From: Chitinophagales bacterium
GTDB taxonomy: Bacteria > Bacteroidota > Bacteroidia > Chitinophagales > JABDMM01
Length of the DNA: 52,424 bases
Assembly (NCBI GenBank): GCA_013001465.1
Contig: JABDMM010000021.1
Coordinates: forward strand, 1 to 52,424
Direction of reading: 5' to 3'
Shown here: positions 45,340 through 52,424 of the stretch, piece by piece
How the letters are laid out: the number at the start of each line of letters is the position of its first letter
Numbering within the stretch: the first letter of the stretch is position 1
Position numbers and translations under genes: made by a program
Notes under the pieces: generated by a model
Told to the model about the DNA's origin: nothing
The model's input: the letters and a program-made list of their open reading frames with translations, nothing else
The model's database searches: none

Positions 45340-48300
45340 ATGAAGAACTCATGCGCCCTTGTTCTATGTCTGTTTATTGCCGTCACTTCATATGCTGTTA
45401 CAAATGGTGATGTTTGTGAGAATGACACCTTCGGCCTAAATCCCGGTCCGGTTCCGGTATTACAAACCGGAATGTGGTCGGTCATCAGTGGAAGTGGTAC
45501 GTTTGAAGATCCTACTGATCCTTATACCAAGGTATTCGACATTCTCGATAGCTTAAATCAGTATGAATGGACTCTATCCAGTGCTTTTACAGATGGAAGC
45601 GGATCACTGGCTTTCGCGGGAACTAACGATTATGTAACTGTTCCTCATTCTACTACATTGAATGGTGGAAGTCAGTTTACCATGGAAGCATGGATCAACG
45701 TTAGCAATGCTTTTGCTAATCAAAAGATCATGGGAAAGACAACCGTTGCTTTCAATGGAGGATATCTTTTAGGTATAGTCAACGGCGGTATTTATCCTGA
45801 GATATGGGATGCTTATGGAACCAATCATTCAATGTATGCTGCAGGTTCGGGAGCTATTGTTAATAACACATGGACTCATTTAGCGATTACATGGCAAACT
45901 GGTGGCAGGATGAAAGCCTATATCAATGGTGTTAAGGTTGGTGATATTGCAGCCAGTGCTCAGCCTATGGGTACAAACACAAACCCGTTTATAGTTGGGT
46001 CTGCTCCATGGGATCCTATCTTTTTTGGCACGACCGGTCTTATCGATGAAGTCCGGATCTGGAATACTGCCCTTAACCAATCCACGATCAATAACTGGAA
46101 AAATGCAAAAATAACTTCAGCACATCCAAACTATAGTGATCTGGCTTCATACTATGATATGTCTGCAGGTTCAGGTTCGGTCATGTATGATCAAAAGGGT
46201 GTCAATAACGGTACGCTTATCAATAGTGTTTCCTGGTCAACCAATAATTCAGTTCCATCAAGCGGAACAGCTACCGTGTCAAAAGATACTTGCAATATCA
46301 CTCTTAATCCCAATCCTGTGGTGATGATCAATAATCTACCGGACACAGTAACCGTTGAAAGCAACGGTATCTATCTTTCAGCTACACCTTCAGGTGGTTC
46401 ATTTTCCGGACCAGCTGTGTATGGTTACTATTATCCGACTTTTTACCCTGAAGATGCGGGTCCGGGAACCCACATGATCACTTATGAATATACCGATGGT
46501 AATGGATGTACCGGATATGATACTGCTTTCATAGAAGTTCTTCCACCGTTGCCTGTTGAAACGATCAACCTTACAGAGCATTCCGACTCATCTTGTTACA
46601 TCAGTCTGGATAGTATGGCTCATGGTAGATTTGTATCCACTCAATTTCGCGGAGATAGTATTTTCTTTAGCTCCAGCTTTGGTGAAGGGGGATTTTTAAA
46701 ACCTGTCATATTCAACTCCGATCTTACCGGTACTAATAATCCTGACTTTGAGGTGAACCAGGGTAATCTGTTGATCATACCCTGGGATAATGATGATGTG
46801 GATTTAAACGGACTCAATGATTCAATAGAGATAAATATGTATGGCGGTGATCTGGAGATAGATTTTAATTCTCCCAGATTAGTATATAGTATTATGGTTG
46901 TGAAGGGTGATTCAAGCTTCTCACCTATATATGTTACCGCATATGATTCAACCTGGAGTGTGGTAAAATACTGTACTACTAATGTTGCACAGTCTGTCTC
47001 GACAGTTGAGATCAATGCAGCAAACGTAAGTCATCTTAGAGTTCACTCTTATAATGAATTTGCCATCGGAAATATAGAAGTTGCATGTGTGACTCAACCT
47101 TTAACAATGTCTATAAATGTAATAGACGACACTTGTTTCGCTCAGGAACCGGAAGTTTTTATCCATGACTGGAATAAGCTGTGCGCAAAGACAGTTGGTG
47201 GTCTTCAGCCTTATACTTTTCAATGGGACTCACTTTCATTAACCGGCGACCTTACTCAGCGTTGCTATCCATTGGTTGATCCCGGATTCTATGCTGTCAC
47301 TGTTACAGATGCTCAAGGTAGCCAGGTGTCAGCCATGATCTGTTTTAATCCTTGTATTGAACCTACTTTTTTGCCACCTAACGGAGGTAAAACGACAACG
47401 ATAATTGGCTCTGAACTTGGCTCCATTTCGCAAAATTCAGATACCACTGTGGTAGATACTGCACAGCAGGTATTTCAAATTAAAAACCAAAAAGTCTACA
47501 TAGAAGTTATTGCCCGGCAAGGACAGAAAGCAGCTTTGCTGGCATTATTGACAAGCCCTTCTTATGGTTTGACAAATATTATAAACAATGGTCCGAATTC
47601 TCTGATCATTAGCGGACTCTTCCCAATAGCGAACCTTCATAAACTGGATAGTATTCCAACGTTTGCAAATTATGCCCGGCCACTTTTCCGTCCATTGACC
47701 AATGTTGGTATTACAACCTCTGCAGGAGATAAATCCATGACTTCAGATATTGCAAAAACTGCTTTTAATGTATCCGGTGAAGGTGTTAAGATCGGGGTCA
47801 TTTCAAATAGCTACAATACGATACTAGGCAATCCAGCCCAGATCGATGTGGTTAATGGAGATTTACCAGGCACAGGTAATGCTACTTATCCAAATCCGGT
47901 TAGTATTGTAAAAGAGTATCCTTTCGGTACACAGACGGATGAAGGTCGAGCTATGCTCCAGATCGTACACGATGTAGCTCCTTCTGCTGATCTTGCTTTT
48001 AGAACAGGATTCATAAGTTCGGGTGATTTTGCAGTCGGTATTGATGAACTTTACCAGGACTCATGCGATATTATTGTCGATGATGTTACATTCATCACTG
48101 AACCTTTCTTCCAGGATGGGGTCATTGCACAAGCAGTAGATCAGGTGAAAAGTCAGGGTGTGACTTATGTTACTTCCGCCGGAAACTATGGTGATCATTC
48201 ATACTCCTCAACATTTGCTCCCGTTGCAGCACCTTTTAATCCAGGAATCACTGTTCATGATTTTTCAGGCAGTGGAGATGTTCTACAACAGGTATCTTTA

Positions 48301-51300
48301 TCAAAAGGTACTTACCTAATTGTGCTACAATGGGCTGATTCTATTTACTCATTAGGTCAGACATCTACAGGCGCATTAAATGACCTCGACATTTTCCTTA
48401 CCGATAATGCAGGAAATGCATTATTCGGATTCAATAGAAATAATATAGGAGGAGACCCGATCGAGGTTCTCCCATTTAGAGTCAACGGTGCGACTACATC
48501 CAATATTTTAATAAGACGGTCTGCCGGAACTGGAAATGTACCTTTCAAGTATATTGTCTTTAGAGGTGAGATCGAAATAGATGAGTATCACGAAGGGCCT
48601 TCGACAATTGTGGGTCAGGCTAATGCTGAAGGTTCGATTTCAGTTGGTGCAGTGCTCTATTCCAATACACCACCTTTTGGTGTTGCTCCTCCTACCATCG
48701 CTTCGTTTTCTTCTATAGGTGGAACTGAAGTAAATGGTATCAACCGAAACAAACCAGATATAAGCGGCCCCAACGGCGTTAATACTACTGTCAATCTTGG
48801 TGGTGTCAATATCGATGGTGACTTATTCCCTAACTTCTTCGGAACTTCAGCTTCGGCTCCTCATGTTGCTGCAGTAGGTGCTCTGATCATCGAAGCTCAA
48901 CAGGATTTTTATAGCCACACTCCAACTCCAGATGAGATAAAGAGCTTCATGACAACCTATGCTACTGATATGGAAGATCCTGGATATGATGCTGAATCCG
49001 GCGCCGGACTTATAAATGCAGTCGCCATTATGTCTTCGTTTGCAACGCCGATACCGCAGATTACCGGTCTCATTATTCCAGATACGAGTATTACTCCCGG
49101 AGACACTAATTTTACAGTGATCATCGAAGGTATGTTGCTCGATTCCAATTCTATGGTCATTCTCAGGGATGATACTTTGCCTACGACTTTTATAGATGAT
49201 AACCAACTCACAGCTGATGTGCCTCCTTTTTCAGGGAACCCTTCAATAATTGTTAACTCTCCCTCTTCAAGTCCAAACGGCACGGATGGTGGTCTTTCCA
49301 ATTCTTTATACTTCTACTCTACTGTTCAGAAAGAAGTTATTGTGACTGCGGATAATAAGACTAAACTATACGGTCAAGTACTACCGGACTTCACAGTCTC
49401 TATACTTATAGATAGTGTTCCCATCGATAGCACAACTTTTACACTTGCGGATCTAGGGCTTGATAGCATCGTATATCAAACGCCTGCGACAAGCACCAGC
49501 AATGTAGGTCAGTATGTTATTCAACCATTGATCGATTCTTTAGATCCAAACATCCCGGCTGACCTTGATCTTTTGGATGTCTTCGATTATTTTTTCAACA
49601 ATGGGGTCCTTACAATAGACAAACTGCCGCTCACGATCACACCAAAGGATACAATGCTTGAATTTGGAGAGCAGATCAGCGGTTTTGAATTTATTTATGA
49701 CTTTCCGGATACGCTTATCGATTCATCCGACCTGCAGGCTGTTTTGAGCAATATCGTACTTACACATTCTGGGCCATATGCATCTGAAGTTGCCTTGGTG
49801 GATGCCAGACCTTTAGTCAATGGAAAAAAACTCCAGGCTTCAGACCTGCAAAACTTAAGTTTCATCGCTAGTGCAAGAGCTCTGGTGAATGCACGACCGC
49901 TTGTGAATGCACGACCGCTTGTGAATGGTTCTGTTGCTTACGATACAACATATCTGGTAGACCTTGCCGTGGAGTCTATATTTAACTATCAGGCCGATTC
50001 TGCATCGACTATGCTGGTAAATGCACGACCGCTTGTAAATGCAAGAGCGCTTGTGAATGCCAGACCATTGGTCAATGGATCCGCTATCGTGAATGCAAGA
50101 CCTCTTGTAAATGGGGGTGCACAGGTTAATAGTAGCACTGTTGGAGGAAGTAAATCGAATATTGCTGCTATCATTGACCAGGCTGATGTAAACGCTCCTC
50201 CCGGTGATGTATTACTTGACCTGTTCTCTATCACAGTAGTTACCGGAACCAAGGCCGGATCACACTTTGTAGCTCCCGGAGCATTGATCACATCAAATTT
50301 TGATGTAACCTATAAGATAGGGAATCTGTTAATTGCTCCTCAACTTGGTAAAAAAGATATACAATGCAGTAAGGATAGTTCTGGTGAAGCTTTTGTTATC
50401 GCTTCAGGTGGCAATGCTCCCTATACTTATTTATGGGATGACGGAAATGCTCAAACCACTTCAACTGCAACAGGCCTGAGCACTGGAACATACTGTGTAA
50501 CTGTGATCGACGCAGATAGTTGCGTTTCCTTTGCTTGTATCGAGTTAACAGGAATTCCCGATACAGAATCTCCAATCCCGGCATGCCTGGATACTACTAT
50601 TGCTCTCGATATCAATGGTAATGCATCTATTCAGCCGGAAAATATCGATGGCGGATCAACTGATAACTGTAACTATTATCTATCAATTGATCAAAGTTCA
50701 TTTGATTGTGGTGATCTTGGAGTGAATACTGTTATACTCACAGTCACTGATTCTGCAGGAAATGATTCAAGTTGTACTGCCATTGTAAATGTCATCGATA
50801 CTATCGGACCGATCGCTGTTTGCATGGATACTTTCACTGTCTTATTGAATCTTTCAAATCAGATCAATATACCTGCCGCTATTTTTGATGGTGGTAGTAT
50901 TGAAAATTGTGGCTACACATTATCTGCGAGCCAATCTTATTTCGATTGTGATGATCTCGGTTTTAATACAGTTACTCTCACGATGACTAATTCTAAAGGG
51001 GTTGTAGATTCTTGCCATAGCACAGTTAATATCTCGGAATTGACTAAGCCTGTCGCTTTATGTAAATCTTCCATCACTGTAAATCTAAATCAAAATGGTG
51101 TCGCTTATCTGAATCCGTCTATGTTAGACAATGGTAGCTCAGATAATTGCGGGAATATTTCGATGAGCATCAATAAAGATTCACTCCTTTGTGTTTCTAA
51201 TGTTGTTCAGTTGACAGTTACAGATGCTTCCGGCAATTCGAAGTCGTGTAACACCAGTGTTTATGTAGTCGACAATATTGCGCCAACTGTCCTATGTCAC

Positions 51301-52362
51301 GATGTAACACTAAACCTCGACACTTTCGGCCAGGCATTTTTAAATGTTTTCCAGGTTGAAGACTTGATCTTTGATGGATGTGATGTTGGTTCAGAAGTAT
51401 TGAGTCAGAACTTATATACTTGCGGTGATACCGGCATAAGTACCGATACTCTAACTGTTACTGATCTTTATGGAAACACAACTCATTGCTTATTCGACGT
51501 CACAGTTATAGATCAATACGGAGTTTGCGCGCCAGTATGTGACACTCCATCGAACAGCATCACGTTAAATGTTTCATATACTGAAGCCTTAATCACCTGG
51601 GATGATGTTCCCGGTGCAACAGGTTATGTCTTAACCGGAGGTGAAGCTGGTGGTAATACCATCACGGTTCAAACAAATACAAATTCTGTAGACATAAGCG
51701 GACTTGCAGTTAATACCAATTATCAATGGCAGATCGCTTCTGTTTGTGAATCGGGTTTGTCTCCTTTCACCACTGTAAATACCTTCAATACATTGTCCTG
51801 TGGAATTCCTTTGAATTTAAGTGTGAGTGCTCTTTCTCAGAAGAAGGCTACGCTTCATTGGGGTCAGGTGAGCAATGCGATTGGTTATAGAGTTACCGGA
51901 GGACAAGTTGGGAAAGTTACAACTCAGCTCGATATCAACGGCGGAGGTGTAACCAGTTTACCTGTTACCGGTTTAAAACCGAATACTACATATAACTGGA
52001 TCGTACAGGCTGCATGTAATGCAAGCCCACTTGTGCTTTCACCTTATTCATCGATTAACTTCTTCAGTACCTTGGCTTCGGCGACATCTAAGACTGCTGA
52101 TCCGGATGGTGACCTTACCACTATGGAAGCGGTTATTTATCCTAATCCAGGTAAGGGTATTTTCCATGTTCATATTCCATCTCTAGCGGGCGGTGCTTCT
52201 ATCGAGGTAATCGATTTGCTTGGAGGTGTTGTTCACGAGTTAGAAATGCTAGACGGACAGGAAGATGCTGTGATAGATCTGCTCAATGCACAGCATGGAG
52301 CTTATATCGTGCGAATCTCTTATGGAGATGTTGTTGAGTTGAGAAGGGTAGTCTTACATTGA
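45340..52362 (+). CDS. Giant secreted multidomain protein with subtilase/sedolisin-like domain and T9SS signal
   Basis: 2340 residues. A signal peptide (MKNSCALVLCLFIAVTSYA) is followed by a LamG/concanavalin-like domain (about 88-255), unassigned beta domains, then a serine peptidase-like domain (about 790-1230) with GVISNSYN (Asn823), DEGRAML (Glu868) and GTSASAPH (Ser1170). Next are an IPT/TIG-like domain (about 1240-1330) and two MBG-type domains (about 1335-1670), the second interrupted by LVNARP hexapeptide repeats (1487-1600). A beta segment, four HYR-like domains (about 1740-2065), two fn3 domains and a T9SS sorting domain (from YPNPGKGIFHVHI, ~2267) end the protein. It is likely a surface protease or adhesin. 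Whether it is catalytically active is doubtful because of Asn823. Confidence 0.9.
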   Translation: MKNSCALVLCLFIAVTSYAVTNGDVCENDTFGLNPGPVPVLQTGMWSVISGSGTFEDPTDPYTKVFDILDSLNQYEWTLSSAFTDGSGSLAFAGTNDYVTVPHSTTLNGGSQFTMEAWINVSNAFANQKIMGKTTVAFNGGYLLGIVNGGIYPEIWDAYGTNHSMYAAGSGAIVNNTWTHLAITWQTGGRMKAYINGVKVGDIAASAQPMGTNTNPFIVGSAPWDPIFFGTTGLIDEVRIWNTALNQSTINNWKNAKITSAHPNYSDLASYYDMSAGSGSVMYDQKGVNNGTLINSVSWSTNNSVPSSGTATVSKDTCNITLNPNPVVMINNLPDTVTVESNGIYLSATPSGGSFSGPAVYGYYYPTFYPEDAGPGTHMITYEYTDGNGCTGYDTAFIEVLPPLPVETINLTEHSDSSCYISLDSMAHGRFVSTQFRGDSIFFSSSFGEGGFLKPVIFNSDLTGTNNPDFEVNQGNLLIIPWDNDDVDLNGLNDSIEINMYGGDLEIDFNSPRLVYSIMVVKGDSSFSPIYVTAYDSTWSVVKYCTTNVAQSVSTVEINAANVSHLRVHSYNEFAIGNIEVACVTQPLTMSINVIDDTCFAQEPEVFIHDWNKLCAKTVGGLQPYTFQWDSLSLTGDLTQRCYPLVDPGFYAVTVTDAQGSQVSAMICFNPCIEPTFLPPNGGKTTTIIGSELGSISQNSDTTVVDTAQQVFQIKNQKVYIEVIARQGQKAALLALLTSPSYGLTNIINNGPNSLIISGLFPIANLHKLDSIPTFANYARPLFRPLTNVGITTSAGDKSMTSDIAKTAFNVSGEGVKIGVISNSYNTILGNPAQIDVVNGDLPGTGNATYPNPVSIVKEYPFGTQTDEGRAMLQIVHDVAPSADLAFRTGFISSGDFAVGIDELYQDSCDIIVDDVTFITEPFFQDGVIAQAVDQVKSQGVTYVTSAGNYGDHSYSSTFAPVAAPFNPGITVHDFSGSGDVLQQVSLSKGTYLIVLQWADSIYSLGQTSTGALNDLDIFLTDNAGNALFGFNRNNIGGDPIEVLPFRVNGATTSNILIRRSAGTGNVPFKYIVFRGEIEIDEYHEGPSTIVGQANAEGSISVGAVLYSNTPPFGVAPPTIASFSSIGGTEVNGINRNKPDISGPNGVNTTVNLGGVNIDGDLFPNFFGTSASAPHVAAVGALIIEAQQDFYSHTPTPDEIKSFMTTYATDMEDPGYDAESGAGLINAVAIMSSFATPIPQITGLIIPDTSITPGDTNFTVIIEGMLLDSNSMVILRDDTLPTTFIDDNQLTADVPPFSGNPSIIVNSPSSSPNGTDGGLSNSLYFYSTVQKEVIVTADNKTKLYGQVLPDFTVSILIDSVPIDSTTFTLADLGLDSIVYQTPATSTSNVGQYVIQPLIDSLDPNIPADLDLLDVFDYFFNNGVLTIDKLPLTITPKDTMLEFGEQISGFEFIYDFPDTLIDSSDLQAVLSNIVLTHSGPYASEVALVDARPLVNGKKLQASDLQNLSFIASARALVNARPLVNARPLVNGSVAYDTTYLVDLAVESIFNYQADSASTMLVNARPLVNARALVNARPLVNGSAIVNARPLVNGGAQVNSSTVGGSKSNIAAIIDQADVNAPPGDVLLDLFSITVVTGTKAGSHFVAPGALITSNFDVTYKIGNLLIAPQLGKKDIQCSKDSSGEAFVIASGGNAPYTYLWDDGNAQTTSTATGLSTGTYCVTVIDADSCVSFACIELTGIPDTESPIPACLDTTIALDINGNASIQPENIDGGSTDNCNYYLSIDQSSFDCGDLGVNTVILTVTDSAGNDSSCTAIVNVIDTIGPIAVCMDTFTVLLNLSNQINIPAAIFDGGSIENCGYTLSASQSYFDCDDLGFNTVTLTMTNSKGVVDSCHSTVNISELTKPVALCKSSITVNLNQNGVAYLNPSMLDNGSSDNCGNISMSINKDSLLCVSNVVQLTVTDASGNSKSCNTSVYVVDNIAPTVLCHDVTLNLDTFGQAFLNVFQVEDLIFDGCDVGSEVLSQNLYTCGDTGISTDTLTVTDLYGNTTHCLFDVTVIDQYGVCAPVCDTPSNSITLNVSYTEALITWDDVPGATGYVLTGGEAGGNTITVQTNTNSVDISGLAVNTNYQWQIASVCESGLSPFTTVNTFNTLSCGIPLNLSVSALSQKKATLHWGQVSNAIGYRVTGGQVGKVTTQLDINGGGVTSLPVTGLKPNTTYNWIVQAACNASPLVLSPYSSINFFSTLASATSKTADPDGDLTTMEAVIYPNPGKGIFHVHIPSLAGGASIEVIDLLGGVVHELEMLDGQEDAVIDLLNAQHGAYIVRISYGDVVELRRVVLH
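49798..50137 (+). repeat. In-frame 18-bp (hexapeptide LVNARP) repeat array
   Basis: Within the giant gene, units V-N-A-R-P/A-L recur in three groups: one diverged copy at 49798, three at 49870-49929, and five or six at 50014-50115. Two copies at 49885-49902 and 49903-49920 are identical at the DNA level. Others differ mostly at synonymous positions (GCA/GCC, CGA/AGA, CCG/CCA/CCT, CTT/TTG). The groups are split by ordinary MBG-like sequence. Confidence 0.9.
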
Positions 52363-52378
52363 TGGGTTAGAAATTAAC

Positions 52379-52416
52379 CGCAGAGTACGCAGAGGTTAAA
52401 CGCAGAGTATACAGAG
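52379..52416. repeat. CGCAGAG-type intergenic repeat at window end
   Basis: Four copies of CGCAGAG or ACAGAG begin at 52379, 52388, 52401 and 52411, just after the stop of the giant gene. The spacing is 9, 13 and 10 bases. The array may continue past the window edge. Confidence 0.65.
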
Positions 52417-52424
52417 TATTTAAT

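Noticed and set aside
46641-47015. A 124-codon open frame on the minus strand inside the giant gene
   Set aside because: Shadow of the real plus-strand frame, no start context or motif.
49885-50115. Direct repeats that could suggest a CRISPR array
   Set aside because: The 18-bp units are contiguous, in frame and coding (LVNARP) inside a long ORF; there are no unique spacers of regular length and no cas genes.

Overview
The window looks like a chromosomal segment of a Bacteroidota bacterium, probably a Saprospiria-like lineage (phylum confident, order a guess). Eight predicted secreted proteins end in a Por/type IX secretion (T9SS) type-A sorting domain. FtsZ ends in the NSFLHDNVD-type tail that I associate with this phylum. 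The dcw (division and cell wall) cluster, MraY with its extra loop and the GH13/GH31/MFS glucan genes fit too. The DNA is AT-rich and tightly packed, with many 1-4 base gene overlaps.

Region by region. 1-8653 (minus): an alpha-glucan utilisation block with two small secreted T9SS proteins, a secreted GH13 amylase, a BadF-type sugar kinase, a cytoplasmic GH31 glucosidase and an MFS sugar porter cut by the window edge. The implied flow is extracellular cleavage, import, intracellular hydrolysis and phosphorylation. 8776-8849: tRNA-Ala(GGC). 8879-12386 (minus): atoE-like transporter, surE, a small membrane protein and lpxB in one tight operon. 12412-20641 (minus): three large T9SS cargo proteins, two of them paralogous M43 metalloproteases. 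20702-22324 (minus): pruA. 22536-27114 (plus): ftsK, lolA-like and lpdA. 27111-28565 (minus): an unrecognised helical protein. 28747-29765 (plus): a small T9SS protein and a possible micro-membrane protein. 29882-45111 (minus): the dcw cluster in the order mraZ, rsmH, ftsL, ftsI, murE, mraY, murD, ftsW, murG, murC, ftsQ, ftsA, ftsZ, with an MraZ-type operator in front and a terminator behind; murF and ddl are not in it. 45340-52362 (plus): one 2340-residue secreted mosaic protein with LamG, subtilase/sedolisin-like, IPT, MBG, HYR-like, fn3 and T9SS parts.

The points most worth attention are: murD split by a frameshift exactly at a nine-A run; an in-frame LVNARP hexapeptide array inside an MBG domain of the giant protein, whose protease domain also has Asn where I expect the catalytic Asp; a three-box, 10-bp-period MraZ operator with a TTG start for mraZ; an fn3 subtype with two invariant cysteines in eight of eight copies over four proteins; and short tandem intergenic repeats at 17706-17740 and 52379-52416. 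No CRISPR array, insertion sequence, phage or classical defence locus was seen. All family calls are from reading the translations; no database search was run.
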